Positions 1 to 9,347 are shown, numbered from the stretch's first letter. The stretch is 64,000 bases of DNA from Lachnoclostridium phytofermentans (GCF_000733755.1 NZ_JPOF01000003.1:1565001-1629000); one strand, 5' to 3'. Notes: generated by a model not told the origin, from the sequence alone. Made by a program: numbers and translations.

Positions 1-662
<662 letters not shown>

Positions 663-689
663 AAAAGGTTTGTTTAAACTTTTTCTGAG

Positions 690-718
690 TTGACATTGTC
701 AACCTCATTTGATACAAT
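690..718 (+). promoter_or_regulatory. Consensus sigma-A promoter for the tRNA genes
   Basis: TTGACA (690-695), a 17-bp spacer and TACAAT (713-718) lie in the short gap after the 23S gene. The predicted start is only a few bases before tRNA-Asn at 729, so the tRNAs can be transcribed independently of the rRNA operon. Confidence 0.8.
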
Positions 719-728
719 GTAGAAGTAT

Positions 729-800
729 TCCTCGATAGCTCAATGGTAGAGCACACGGCTGTTAACCGTGGGGTTGTTGGTTCGAGCCCAACTCGGGGAG
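729..800 (+). tRNA. tRNA-Asn (anticodon GTT)
   Basis: A 72-nt cloverleaf. The acceptor arms TCCTCGA and TCGGGGA pair, the anticodon loop CTGTTAA reads GTT, the T-arm has GGTTCGAGCC and the discriminator is G. CCA is not encoded. It sits between the 23S gene and tRNA-Cys. Confidence 0.97.
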
Positions 801-846
801 TTTTTTAATAGCATAATTTTATGTATATTAATATATAATATAATAT

Positions 847-917
847 GGCGACATAGCCAAGTGGTAAGGCATGGGTCTGCAACACCCTGATCATCAGTTC
901 AAATCTGATTGTCGCCT
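847..917 (+). tRNA. tRNA-Cys (anticodon GCA)
   Basis: A 71-nt cloverleaf. The acceptor arms GGCGACA and TGTCGCC pair perfectly, the anticodon loop is CTGCAAC (GCA) and the T-loop is GTTCAAATC. CCA is not encoded. A rho-independent terminator follows at 930. Confidence 0.97.
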
Positions 918-929
918 CTCTTTAAAAGT

Positions 930-970
930 GCTTCAAACCGAGAAATATAAGGGTTTGAGGCTTTTTTTAT
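930..970 (+). terminator. Rho-independent terminator after tRNA-Cys
   Basis: A perfect 10-bp stem, GCTTCAAACC (930-939) with GGTTTGAGGC (952-961), is followed by a run of T. It ends the rRNA/tRNA transcription unit. Confidence 0.85.
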
Positions 971-1345
971 TTTTAAACACTCCCAACAATAAGGCAAAAT
1001 TTATTTCTTATTTTATTATTAATTATTTTTTCTTGTGTTTAAACGATTTCTCCAATACAACAAAAAGCTGATTTTTTTGTTTATAAATATGGGTTTATAT
1101 GTCCTTGGATAGAATGTCTTAAAAGAAATGATTTAGGAGCAGTTAATATATTTCAGACTGTTTTATCTGATAGTAATTTGGGTATTTTATGGTATCCGCA
1201 AAATATAATATTAAGCATTATATTTGTAAACATATTTGTTGTATTTTTTCGTTATACACGAAGAAATTAAAACATTAACATCAAAGAATCCATTTAGATA
1301 TTTATGCTATTTGGATTCTTTTTTATTACATGAAATTAAGTATAC

Positions 1346-1610
1346 TTGATGTGCATAACATCTGTAAAAACTCATGTTGCATTGATAAAAGAATTGAAGG
1401 AAGCTGTAAAAACAGGAAAACTATATACGTATTTTAATATCTTGCGTAACATCCTTGTAACGGCGGCATCGTTTCATGGTTACACGGATTTTAGTGAATG
1501 TATTAAAACTGGAGAAAATGACCGTGCAGTTTATCTATGCGAGGTATGTTAATATACTTAGTCATAGAAATTATTCCATATTTGAATCCAAGGAAATGGT
1601 GGAGGATTGA
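1346..1610 (+). pseudogene. Frameshifted C-terminal remnant of an AAA (AAA_13/RloC-like) ATPase
   Basis: The first frame (1346-1552) encodes YFNILRNILVTAASFHGY then DFSECI, a pattern I associate with the C-terminus of AAA_13-type ATPases (abortive infection or anticodon-nuclease-like proteins). Near 1535 the similarity moves to the +1 frame, which reads ARYVNILSHRNYSIFESKEM and stops at 1610; the motif with N, SH and E residues is what would be expected to follow. No ATPase domain lies upstream, so this is a truncated, frameshifted fragment. The family assignment rests on motif memory, not on a search. Confidence 0.5.
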
Positions 1611-1777
1611 CGTATATCTATGAATGTGATTATAAATCGTTCCATAAAAAAGAAAATATTTCTTGTAATTCCAAGGATATATTTGCTTGTTGAAATAAGT
1701 AGTTATTTAGGATATGATAGCAAACGTAGTTTGTTTTCCCTCAGGGGAATGTGTTTGCTATTTGAGGAGGAAGTACA

Positions 1778-1936
1778 ATGTTGAATATACCAGGAACATG
1801 TGTTAAATGTGATAATCATATAAAGTTTGAGCGAAATGAAAATCTTACAGGTGCAGTTTATTGTCCAAACTGTGATTTTGTATTAAAATTATCAAAGGAA
1901 GAGTTTGACGAGATTAGTTTATTAGTTGAAGAATAA
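1778..1936 (+). CDS. Small zinc-ribbon protein (52 aa)
   Basis: An ATG at 1778 is preceded by a strong ribosome binding site, GAGGAGG, with 8-bp spacing, and opens a 52-codon frame ending at TAA 1934-1936. The product has two CxxC knuckles (C8/C11 and C29/C32, as CVKC and CPNC), the classic four-cysteine zinc ribbon, followed by an acidic helix. The role is unknown; zinc ribbons of this size can be nucleic-acid or protein adaptors. It stands alone between the ATPase remnant and a terminator at 2040. The clean ribosome binding site and cysteine spacing argue that it is real despite its size. Confidence 0.7.
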   Translation: MLNIPGTCVKCDNHIKFERNENLTGAVYCPNCDFVLKLSKEEFDEISLLVEE

Positions 1937-2039
1937 TAATTACATTTATATCTTACATGATTAAGATATAAATCCTTCTTATTCTAAAAATGATAAGTTG
2001 AATTTAGAAAGTTAGAAAAATTTTTAGTATAACAAAAAT

Positions 2040-2090
2040 ACAGCATGGCTAGAATTGTCTATAAAAATTCTATCCATGCTGTATTTTTAT
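2040..2090 (+). terminator. Terminator hairpin after the zinc-ribbon gene
   Basis: A long stem, ACAGCATGG..TAGAATT paired with AATTCTA..CCATGCTGT, is followed by ATTTTTATT. It directly abuts copy 1 of the dispersed hairpin repeat. Confidence 0.75.
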
Positions 2091-2133
2091 TCATGACAAG
2101 GAAACGTACGCGAAGCGTGCTTTTGAGTTGAGG
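2090..2133. repeat. Dispersed hairpin repeat family A, copy 1
   Basis: TTCATGACAAGGAAACG, CGCGAAGCGTGCTTTT and a G/T-rich tail. The core GCGAAGCGTGCTTTT is shared with copies near 18638, 25620 and 48850. It lies immediately behind a terminator. Confidence 0.7.
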
Positions 2134-2136
2134 AAA

Positions 2137-2200
2137 GATTAATACAAAGAAAGATTAATACAAAGAAAGATTAATACAAAGAAAGATTAATATAAAGAAA
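2137..2200. repeat. 16-bp tandem repeat, four copies
   Basis: The unit GATTAATACAAAGAAA starts at 2137, 2153, 2169 and 2185; the last unit has one substitution (TAT for TAC). It lies in the non-coding gap downstream of the AraC gene, about 100 bp from that gene's stop codon. No function is evident. Confidence 0.9.
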
Positions 2201-2298
2201 GAGGATATCTTCTTGTAGAAATTGAAAGTATAAAGGTATTTACTTTATAAATAAAATTATATGAAATCAAATCAAATAATAACCATCCGGTCATCCGT

Positions 2299-3231
2299 CT
2301 ACAATGTAAAGAAGCTTTTCGTTGAGTCATCCTCTAAAGATACAATTTCATGATGATCTTTAGTGAAAGTTAGCTTTTTACGCCATTGTGTAGGAGAACA
2401 GCCCAGAAGGGAATGGAACTGTCGATTAAAGCTTGAGAGGGTTGTGAAACCAACCTCTTTTGCAATCAGGTTGAGTGGTTTCTCATTTCTGTAAATTTCG
2501 TAACAGGATGTCCGGATACGAAGATGATTTATGTAATCCAACGGGCTGATATGCATGACCTCAAGAAATTTTCTGCGAAAGTGTGGCTCACTTAAGTGAC
2601 AAAGTGACGCAATTTCTCCAATCTGCAACTTTTCGGCGTAATGTTTATGAATATAAAGAAGTGCTGAATGTATCTGTAAATTAGTATTGTGTTCTGTAAA
2701 TTGCTCAGGGATATAGCGATACATTACGGTAAGTAACGTAAGGAAGAGGCCTCTCAGGGAATCTTGGTAGTTAGAGCCTTTTTCATGAAATTCCGCAAAC
2801 ATCCTGCTGATGAGAAAATGCAAATAAGGTTCCTCACTATGGGGGAAGACCTTAGAGAGATGTGGGGAGCATACAAGAAGGCTTTCCAATTTATTTGTAG
2901 CAAAGTTTTTTTCAAATAGTAAGGATGGGTTAAAGTAAATGTATTCCCATTTACTCTTTTGATTGAAGGAACTCTTTGAAATATGAGCTATATTTTCTGG
3001 AATAAAGCAGATATCTCCTGCATGAAATTCATATTCTTTGTTTTCTATGTAAAGAGTTCCTTCTCCGCTAAGACAATGACCAATCTCAATGCAATTGTGA
3101 AAATGAAGGTATTCTAGAGGGGTATCAGGCAGTACCCAGCTGTCACCTAAAAATGCAACGGAAGGGAAGGAAGGCGGTAAGTTATAATGTCGATAATAAT
3201 AGTTTTTTTTCAAAGATGATTGTTTTTGCAC
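2299..3231 (-). CDS. AraC family transcriptional regulator with N-terminal cupin
   Basis: 310 aa, GTG start with AGAAAGGAG about 8 bp upstream. An N-terminal cupin-like sensor (about residues 30-110, with LHFHNCIEIGHCLSGEG) precedes a two-helix-turn-helix AraC domain (about residues 195-290, LQIGEIASLCHLSEPHFRRK and GFTTLSSFNRQF). Such proteins sense a small ligand, often a sugar, and activate neighbouring catabolic genes. It is transcribed divergently from the M20 peptidase/UroD/AKR/ABC importer cluster and is paralogous to the regulator at 10295-11251 at the other end, so control of this cluster is the likely role. The ligand is unknown. Confidence 0.9.
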   Translation of the reverse strand: MQKQSSLKKNYYYRHYNLPPSFPSVAFLGDSWVLPDTPLEYLHFHNCIEIGHCLSGEGTLYIENKEYEFHAGDICFIPENIAHISKSSFNQKSKWEYIYFNPSLLFEKNFATNKLESLLVCSPHLSKVFPHSEEPYLHFLISRMFAEFHEKGSNYQDSLRGLFLTLLTVMYRYIPEQFTEHNTNLQIHSALLYIHKHYAEKLQIGEIASLCHLSEPHFRRKFLEVMHISPLDYINHLRIRTSCYEIYRNEKPLNLIAKEVGFTTLSSFNRQFHSLLGCSPTQWRKKLTFTKDHHEIVSLEDDSTKSFFTL

Positions 3232-3367
3232 AGTTGGGACTCCTTTCTACAATGATTTTGATTTGGGTTATCTCTATAATAAGGTATATGAAGTTGATAA
3301 ACCTACTTCATCAATCTTGTTAAACAAGTCTGCTGTTTTGGAGACAGAAAGGGCATGGTTGGTTCAC

Positions 3368-4822
3368 ATGCAGGATACGAATCAAATAAGAGAATGGGTG
3401 TATTCGAAACGTAAAGATATTATAAGGGATATTGGGCGCATTGTAAATATACGCAGTGTTTCTGAGAAAGAAGAACTACATAACATACATACTCCATTCG
3501 GACAAGGATGCCATGATGTACTTGACGAAATGTTAACAATAGGGAAAGAACATGGATTTCAGACGGAAAATTATGACTACTATTGTGGGCGTATCTATTA
3601 TGAAAAAAGAAAGACTATAGAAAATAGCATTGCTATATGGGGACACCTTGATGTGGTTCCTGAAGGTGATGAATGGGAGTATACACCATATGAGATGGTA
3701 GAAGAAGATGACTATCTGATTGGTCGAGGAGTTCAAGATAACAAGGGTCCCACAATAGGTGCCTTGTATGCACTACTTTATCTAAAAGAATGTGGCATAA
3801 CAATGAAGACTCCGATTAGTCTGATGGTGGGATGTAGTGAAGAAACAGGGATGCAAGATCTTGATTATTACATAAAAAATTATAATGAGCCTTCCTTATC
3901 TATTGTGGCTGATTGTGGGTTTCCGGTTTGCTATGGAGAAAATGGCATCCTAAATATCGAACTGCAAACTTACCTTGACAATAAGGACATACTGTCGTTT
4001 CATGCAGGAAGCACCAGTAATTCGATTCCTGAAGCTGCAACAATAGTGTTAAAGAGGAGCTTAATTACTGGGCGGATAAAGAAACAACTAGAAGCAAGCA
4101 AGTCACTTCTTATCGAAGAAGAGATGGATCAAGTTAAACTTACAGCAAAAGGGAAAGCAGCACATGTCTGTATGGTTCATGATAGCAAGAATGCAATTGG
4201 AATATTGGTCAAGGAGCTTTTAAGGCTAGGTATATTTCCAAAAGAAGAGAAGATTTTAAAAGGAATAGAGCTGTTAAGTAAAGATGCTTATGGGATAGCA
4301 GCAAATCTCTGGGATAGAAATTATAGCCTTGGCCAACTGACAGGTGGAGCGACTATGGTACGCTATGAGAATTCATTGCTTACAGTTAGTATTGATTATC
4401 GGTACCCAATCCTAAAGGATGGAATCAAATCAGATGGTAAAGAGCTAGTAGAAAGTTTAGAAAAACTTTCAAAGGAAGCGGGATTCACATTTCACATTAT
4501 AAAACATCTAGTACCATCGTATTTGCCGGTGAATAAACCTCTGATACAAGAGTTAACCAATGTTTTTCAAGAGGTGAGTGGATTTGATAGTAAGCCTTAC
4601 ACAATGGGAGGAGCTACCTATACAAGAAAGCTTAAGAATGCAATCGGATATGGGATGGCATTACCTAATAAACATATTTTAAGGAGAAAACAAGGACATG
4701 GAGACTTTCATCAGCCAGATGAATCCATTCATATTGAAGAATTAATGGAAGGTATCGTCATTTACATAAAGGCATTTCTTAAATTAAATGACTTAGAATT
4801 AAATGATTTGCTTCTTAATTAA
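3368..4822 (+). CDS. M20 family metallopeptidase (PepV/Sapep-like dipeptidase)
   Basis: Di-zinc peptidase of the M20 family. Metal-ligand motifs are GHLDVVPEGDEW, GRGVQDNKGPTIGALYAL (bridging Asp) and GCSEETGMQDLDYY (catalytic Glu-Glu), with a late ligand region near GHGDFHQPDE. It is cytoplasmic and probably cleaves dipeptides or short amino-acyl compounds. The frame is open from a TTG at 3263, but that start has no ribosome binding site and would leave only 31 bp to the divergent regulator. The ATG at 3368, just before the family's usual N-terminus (QIREWVYSKRKD), is preferred. It heads the catabolic cluster. Confidence 0.85.
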   Translation: MQDTNQIREWVYSKRKDIIRDIGRIVNIRSVSEKEELHNIHTPFGQGCHDVLDEMLTIGKEHGFQTENYDYYCGRIYYEKRKTIENSIAIWGHLDVVPEGDEWEYTPYEMVEEDDYLIGRGVQDNKGPTIGALYALLYLKECGITMKTPISLMVGCSEETGMQDLDYYIKNYNEPSLSIVADCGFPVCYGENGILNIELQTYLDNKDILSFHAGSTSNSIPEAATIVLKRSLITGRIKKQLEASKSLLIEEEMDQVKLTAKGKAAHVCMVHDSKNAIGILVKELLRLGIFPKEEKILKGIELLSKDAYGIAANLWDRNYSLGQLTGGATMVRYENSLLTVSIDYRYPILKDGIKSDGKELVESLEKLSKEAGFTFHIIKHLVPSYLPVNKPLIQELTNVFQEVSGFDSKPYTMGGATYTRKLKNAIGYGMALPNKHILRRKQGHGDFHQPDESIHIEELMEGIVIYIKAFLKLNDLELNDLLLN

Positions 4823-4881
4823 GAATAATCTAGTGGGATATGGATCCCCAAAATCCAAATAAAAATAAAGGTGATGAGGAT

Positions 4882-5838
4882 ATGACAAAGAGAGAGAGAG
4901 TTTTAAGCAGTTTAAATAATGAGGAAGTGGACAAGGTACCAGTAGGATTCTGGTTTCATTTTCCGGAAGATATGGATTTAAAGAACGAGTGTGTAGATGC
5001 AACGATAAAGTTTTATAAAGATAGTGATGTCGACTTTATCAAAATTATGTGTGATGGATATTTTGATTATCCAAATGAGATCATACCAAAGATTGAAAAG
5101 CCAGAGGATTGGTTTTTAATGAAACCGCTGGGAGAAGATCATCCTTTCATTGAAGAACAAGTACAGCGTGCAAAGGAAATCGTAGAGAAATTAAAAGGGG
5201 ATTGTTGCGTATTCTACAATGTATTTTGTCCAATGTCCTCCCTCCGTTTTGGTACTTCAGATGAATTATTAATGGATCATTTAAGAAAAAATCCAGAAGC
5301 GGTTATGTATGCGTTTGATGTAATTGCAAAAGATGCAGTTGCTTTATGTAGAAGATTAATAAAAGAAGCAGGTTGTGATGGTGTATACTATTGTGTACAG
5401 AATGCGGAAGAATATCGTTTTACGGAAGAAGAATATAACAAATATGTAAGACCAAGTGACCTTTATGTTTTAGAACATGCAAATGAATACAGCCAAAATA
5501 ATATTCTTCACTGTTGTGGTTGGGCAGGAGATAAAAACAGAATAGAAGTATGGAGAGATTATCCTGCAAAGGCAATTAACTGGGCTGTGTATGTAGAAGA
5601 TTTGACATTAAAAGCAGGCAAGGAATTCTTCCATGGAAAATGTGTATTAGGTGGATTTGATAACAGACCGGAAGGAATTTTATGTTCAGGAACGAAAGAA
5701 GAGATTGAAGATTTTACTGAGCAATTAGTAAAGGAAAGTGGGAAAAAAGGTGTTATGATTGGTGCTGATTGCAGTCTTCCAAGAGATGTAGATAAAAAGC
5801 ATATCCAATGGGTTGTAGAGAAAGTAAAAACATTGTAA
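4882..5838 (+). CDS. Uroporphyrinogen decarboxylase (UroD/MtaA) family protein
   Basis: 318 aa. The ATG at 4882 (MTKRERVLSSL) has AGGTGATGAGG upstream; an earlier in-frame ATG at 4840 lacks one. The TIM-barrel URO-D family includes haem-pathway decarboxylases and corrinoid or cobamide methyltransferases such as MtaA/CmuA. Here HCCGW and GADCSLP fit the His/Cys zinc site of the methyltransferase branch rather than haem synthesis, and no haem genes are nearby. The location in a sugar/peptide cluster suggests a catabolic methyl-transfer or related reaction; the substrate is unknown. Confidence 0.8.
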   Translation: MTKRERVLSSLNNEEVDKVPVGFWFHFPEDMDLKNECVDATIKFYKDSDVDFIKIMCDGYFDYPNEIIPKIEKPEDWFLMKPLGEDHPFIEEQVQRAKEIVEKLKGDCCVFYNVFCPMSSLRFGTSDELLMDHLRKNPEAVMYAFDVIAKDAVALCRRLIKEAGCDGVYYCVQNAEEYRFTEEEYNKYVRPSDLYVLEHANEYSQNNILHCCGWAGDKNRIEVWRDYPAKAINWAVYVEDLTLKAGKEFFHGKCVLGGFDNRPEGILCSGTKEEIEDFTEQLVKESGKKGVMIGADCSLPRDVDKKHIQWVVEKVKTL

Positions 5839-5896
5839 TATATTAGGTATCAATATTAACCAATTATATCCATGAAACAAGAGGAGATGAAGTATT

Positions 5897-6886
5897 ATGA
5901 TATATTCTGCAAACGATAACAGATACCAAACGATGGAGTATCGTCGTTGTGGTAACAGTGGATTGAAGCTACCAGCGATGTCCCTTGGCTTATGGCACAA
6001 TTTTGGAGGAGAAAGCAGCTTTGAAAATGCGAGAAAAATAGTGCTTGGAAGTTTTGATCTTGGAATTACACATTTTGATTTAGCAAATAATTATGGACCA
6101 CCTGCTGGCAGTGCAGAGGAGACTTTTGGTAGAATTCTTAATAGGGATTTAAAACCGTATCGAGATGAGATTATTGTTGCTACAAAGGCAGGCTATGGTA
6201 TGTGGGAAGGACCTTATGGAGATGGGGGGTCCAAGAAATACTTAGTCTCGTCGTTAGACCAGAGTCTTAAGAGAATGAATCTTGAATATGTAGATATATT
6301 TTATCACCACAGACCAGATACTGAAACTCCACTAGAAGAAACAATGGAAGCTTTGGCGCTTCTTATTCAGCAGGGAAAAGCGTTATATATCGGTTTATCC
6401 AATTATAGCAAAGAGCAAATAAAAGAGGCTTCTGCTATATTAAAAACACTGGGTGTAAGGTGCTTGATCCATCAACATAACTATTCCATGCTAAACCAGC
6501 AAAACGCTGCGCTAAAACCGGTATTAAAAGAGGAAGGGATAGGCTCCATTGCCTTTTGTCCATTAGCGCAAGGACTCTTAACTAATAAATATATTCATGG
6601 CATTCCGAAAGACTCCAGAGCAGCAGGAAATAGTATTTTTCTTGGACCGGAGGCTATTACGGAGGAAGTTTTGAAGAAGATAGTGAAGTTAAATGAGATT
6701 GCGGAAAATAGAAATCAAAATTTGGCACAAATGGCGTTAGCATGGGCGTTACAAACTGGTGAATTAACCTCTGTTATCTTAGGTGCTAGTAAGCTTGCTC
6801 AGATACAAGATAATATAGGAGCGTTAAACCGTCTTATTCTTAGCGAGGAAGAACTTCAAACAATTGATACTATTTTATTATCATAA
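5897..6886 (+). CDS. Aldo/keto reductase, YghZ/Gpr (L-glyceraldehyde 3-phosphate reductase) type
   Basis: 329 aa with AAGAGGAGATG upstream of the ATG. From memory it is closely similar to E. coli YghZ over its whole length: YRRCGNSGLKLPAMSLGLWH, FDLANNYGPPAGSAEE, TKAGYGMWEGPYG, SLKRMNLEYVDIFYHHR and a C-terminal NADPH-binding GASK. The catalytic Asp/Tyr/Lys/His tetrad can be seen in DLANNYG, TKAGY and FYHHR. It is a cytoplasmic NAD(P)H-dependent reductase of sugar-derived aldehydes. Its place between the UroD-family gene and the ABC importer suggests action on an imported compound. Confidence 0.88.
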   Translation: MIYSANDNRYQTMEYRRCGNSGLKLPAMSLGLWHNFGGESSFENARKIVLGSFDLGITHFDLANNYGPPAGSAEETFGRILNRDLKPYRDEIIVATKAGYGMWEGPYGDGGSKKYLVSSLDQSLKRMNLEYVDIFYHHRPDTETPLEETMEALALLIQQGKALYIGLSNYSKEQIKEASAILKTLGVRCLIHQHNYSMLNQQNAALKPVLKEEGIGSIAFCPLAQGLLTNKYIHGIPKDSRAAGNSIFLGPEAITEEVLKKIVKLNEIAENRNQNLAQMALAWALQTGELTSVILGASKLAQIQDNIGALNRLILSEEELQTIDTILLS

Positions 6887-6969
6887 TTTATTATAAATTA
6901 CTTGCTTTAATTAATAAAGCTACATCAATGGTAATGAAAAGGTATAAAAAGAAAGGAAGGTATGTATTT

Positions 6970-8241
6970 ATGAGAATCAAAAGATTGGGAGCAGTGTTAT
7001 TAGCAGCATCAATGGTACTTCTTACTGCCTGTGGAGGAGGCGCTAAGAATGGGGGAAATCAAAGCAATGATAAAACGTCAGATGGCAAAGTAAAACTGGT
7101 ATTCTATGATTGGACAGATGAGCAAGCTTACTTAGATCCAGCAGTCGAAGCTTACAATGCACAAAGTGAAGTAGCAGAAGTAGAGGTAGTTTATTTTCCG
7201 GCAACAGATTATGCAGAAAAGATTTTATCTTCATTTTCCAGTAATACAGAATTTGATATCTTAGGTGTTAATGGAGTTAGCTATTACGGGGATTATAAGA
7301 GTAAAAACTGCCTTCAGGACATCTCCTCCTATGTAAAGGATTCAGGCCTTGATACTTCTGTTTATGGTAATGTTTTCGAACAAAGTAATCAAGATGGTAT
7401 CTTTGGATTACCTTACAGACAATCGGTTTGGCTACTCTTTGTGAATGAAGAATTATTTCAAAAGAATGGAATTGAAGTTCCAACGAAGCAGTTAACCTGG
7501 ACAGAATATCGAGACCTTGCAAAACAACTTACCAAGGATGGTACATATGGCGGCCTCGTAGGTATGGATAACTTTGTATACATGCAGCAGATGGGTGGCA
7601 GTGTCATGGATAAAGATACTAGCATTATTCGTCAAAGCTTAGAATTATGGAAGTCATTAGAGGAAGATGGGAGCCATGTTCCATTTGCAGAAAAATTAGA
7701 ACTTGGCCAAAATGCAGGTTCCTTATTTACAACAGCACCAGCTACGAAAGTAGCGATGTTCCAAAATGGTACTTGGGGAGTAGCATCCTATAATTCAAAG
7801 TATGACAGTGGAGAGATGCCATTTAAATACACGGTTATGCCTATGCCAATTCCTGAGGGAGGAAAAGAGTATTCTGCACCTTCCGGTATGAATTTCCTTT
7901 CAATTTCAAAGACCAGCAAACATCCGGAAGAAGCCTATGACTTTATACAGTTTATGTGTACTTATGAAGGTGCAAGCAGAATTGCCGAGAAGGGTACTTT
8001 AACAGCATATAGTGATGATAAAGTTAAGGAAATCTATTTAAATGCAGTAAAACAAGACACAGACACCCTTGCTAAAATTGTGTTCTCAGAAAACAATGTA
8101 ATTGAGCAGATTTACGATGAAAATTATTCTGCGGTAGAAACTATCTTAAAAGAGGAAATGGAACTTTATATGATCGGTGAACAAGATATTGACACTACCA
8201 TGAAAAACTTCGAAGAGAGAAGAGCAGAGTATATGAAGTAA
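6970..8241 (+). CDS. Sugar-type ABC transporter substrate-binding lipoprotein
   Basis: 423 aa. The chosen ATG (MRIKRLGAVLLAASMVLLTAC) follows AGAAAGGAAGG; the frame is open from 6928 but that start would spoil the signal peptide. It has a type II signal with lipobox LTAC (Cys21 lipidated) and then a GGG linker. The body is a family 1 (MalE/UgpB-like) solute-binding fold, with YDWTDEQAYLDPAVEAYN and a later MPMPIPEGGKEYSAPSGMNF. It is the extracellular binding protein for the two permeases downstream. Two strong hairpins follow the stop and probably set the ratio of binding protein to permeases. Confidence 0.92.
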   Translation: MRIKRLGAVLLAASMVLLTACGGGAKNGGNQSNDKTSDGKVKLVFYDWTDEQAYLDPAVEAYNAQSEVAEVEVVYFPATDYAEKILSSFSSNTEFDILGVNGVSYYGDYKSKNCLQDISSYVKDSGLDTSVYGNVFEQSNQDGIFGLPYRQSVWLLFVNEELFQKNGIEVPTKQLTWTEYRDLAKQLTKDGTYGGLVGMDNFVYMQQMGGSVMDKDTSIIRQSLELWKSLEEDGSHVPFAEKLELGQNAGSLFTTAPATKVAMFQNGTWGVASYNSKYDSGEMPFKYTVMPMPIPEGGKEYSAPSGMNFLSISKTSKHPEEAYDFIQFMCTYEGASRIAEKGTLTAYSDDKVKEIYLNAVKQDTDTLAKIVFSENNVIEQIYDENYSAVETILKEEMELYMIGEQDIDTTMKNFEERRAEYMK

Positions 8242-8256
8242 ACTGATTACTGGTTC

Positions 8257-8296
8257 AGATGAGGATGTTAGACTTTTAGATTCGACATCCTCATCT
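8257..8296 (+). other. Perfect 12-bp hairpin after the binding-protein gene
   Basis: AGATGAGGATGT (8257-8268) pairs perfectly with ACATCCTCATCT (8285-8296). It has no T-run, so it is more likely an mRNA-stabilising or attenuating hairpin than a simple terminator. Confidence 0.75.
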
Positions 8297-8408
8297 ATAT
8301 AGTCGGTGATTAAAATTTCAACATTGTTTCGAGTGAACCGTTTTTGCGAGGAGCAAAAGCGGGTTGTGAGCGAAAAAAGAATGTTAGAAATTAATCACCG
8401 ACTATATA
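8296..8408 (+). other. Long intercistronic stem-loop between binding protein and permease genes
   Basis: TATATAGTCGGTGATTAA (8296-8313) pairs perfectly with 8391-8408. The stem continues inward through ATTTC/GAAAT, AACATT/AATGTT and an inner AACCG..TTTTGC / GCAAAA..CGGGTT helix, about 113 nt in all. It lies 30 bp before the permease start. Confidence 0.8.
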
Positions 8409-8438
8409 CTTTAAAAAGATAAGAAAGGTGGGTTGGCA

Positions 8439-9347
8439 GTGGAAGCGAAAACGTTGAAAAAACGCACTAAACTGACGAAGGCAGAGCGACGCGAGGAATT
8501 AATTGCATACCTGTTTTTATTGCCAAATATGATTGGATTCATTATTTTCACTTTAATACCAGTTGTATGGGGTTTGCTTCTCTCATTTACCAATTACGAT
8601 GGGTTCGGTGATGTTAAATTCATTGGGCTAACCAATTTTAAGAAATTATTCCAAGATGGATATTTTATTACTTCTTTAAAGAACAATATATTTTATACTG
8701 TTTTTAGTGTTTCTTTTACCTTACTATTTGGTTTACTGCTTGCAGTATTGCTGCAAAAGAAGTTAAAGGGAAGTATGGCATTTAAGACAATATTTTTCTT
8801 TCCTCAGCTGACTTCTAGTGTAGCATTTGGTATTATATTTGTTTGTCTGTTCCGTGGAAGCGGACCGATTAATGGAGTTTTACAGGCGATTGGAGTAGAG
8901 AATCCTCCGAAATGGCTGACTTCAACCGACTGGTCCATGATCACCATAACGATTGTTTCAGTCATAAAGAATATGGGCTATTATATGGTATTATTCTTAG
9001 CTGGTTTACAAACGATACCAGTAGATTTATATGAAGCTTCTTCTCTGGATGGAGCAAGTGGCTGGAAGCAATTTAAAGCAGTTACGTTACCTATGTTATC
9101 ACCAACAACATTTTTATGTAGTATTATGTGTTTGATTAATTCCTTTAAGGTATTTGACTTAGTAAATATTATGACAGATGGTGGACCAGGTCGTTCCTCC
9201 AATGTACTTGTATATCGAATTTATCAAGAAGCTTTTGTTAATTATAAATTTGGCTATGCATCAACCTATGCCGTAGTATTATTCTTAATTGTTTTTGTAA
9301 TTACAATGATACAGTTTAGAGGTCAGAAAAAATGGGTGAACTATTAG
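8439..9347 (+). CDS. ABC transporter permease, MalF/UgpA type
   Basis: About 302 aa, taken from a GTG at 8439 with AGAAAGGTGGG upstream at good spacing; the TTG at 8433 is too close to that site. It has six hydrophobic segments and the EAA loop (EASSLDGASGWKQFKAVTLP) that contacts the cytoplasmic ATPase. It is one half of the membrane channel of a carbohydrate uptake (CUT1) ABC transporter, with the gene at 9447 as partner. No ATPase gene is in the cluster; CUT1 systems commonly share an MsmK-like ATPase encoded elsewhere. Confidence 0.92.
   Translation: MEAKTLKKRTKLTKAERREELIAYLFLLPNMIGFIIFTLIPVVWGLLLSFTNYDGFGDVKFIGLTNFKKLFQDGYFITSLKNNIFYTVFSVSFTLLFGLLLAVLLQKKLKGSMAFKTIFFFPQLTSSVAFGIIFVCLFRGSGPINGVLQAIGVENPPKWLTSTDWSMITITIVSVIKNMGYYMVLFLAGLQTIPVDLYEASSLDGASGWKQFKAVTLPMLSPTTFLCSIMCLINSFKVFDLVNIMTDGGPGRSSNVLVYRIYQEAFVNYKFGYASTYAVVLFLIVFVITMIQFRGQKKWVNY

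Noticed and set aside
871-1071. 66-codon frame overlapping tRNA-Cys and its terminator
   Set aside because: It starts inside the tRNA and runs through the terminator hairpin.
1053-1270. Frame reading DFFVYKYGFICPWIEC..., ending TAA near 1270
   Set aside because: It has no start codon or ribosome binding site; it may be a gene remnant, but I cannot assign it.
3263-3367. N-terminal extension of the M20 peptidase from a TTG start
   Set aside because: No ribosome binding site, no family homology in the extension, and only 31 bp to the divergent gene.
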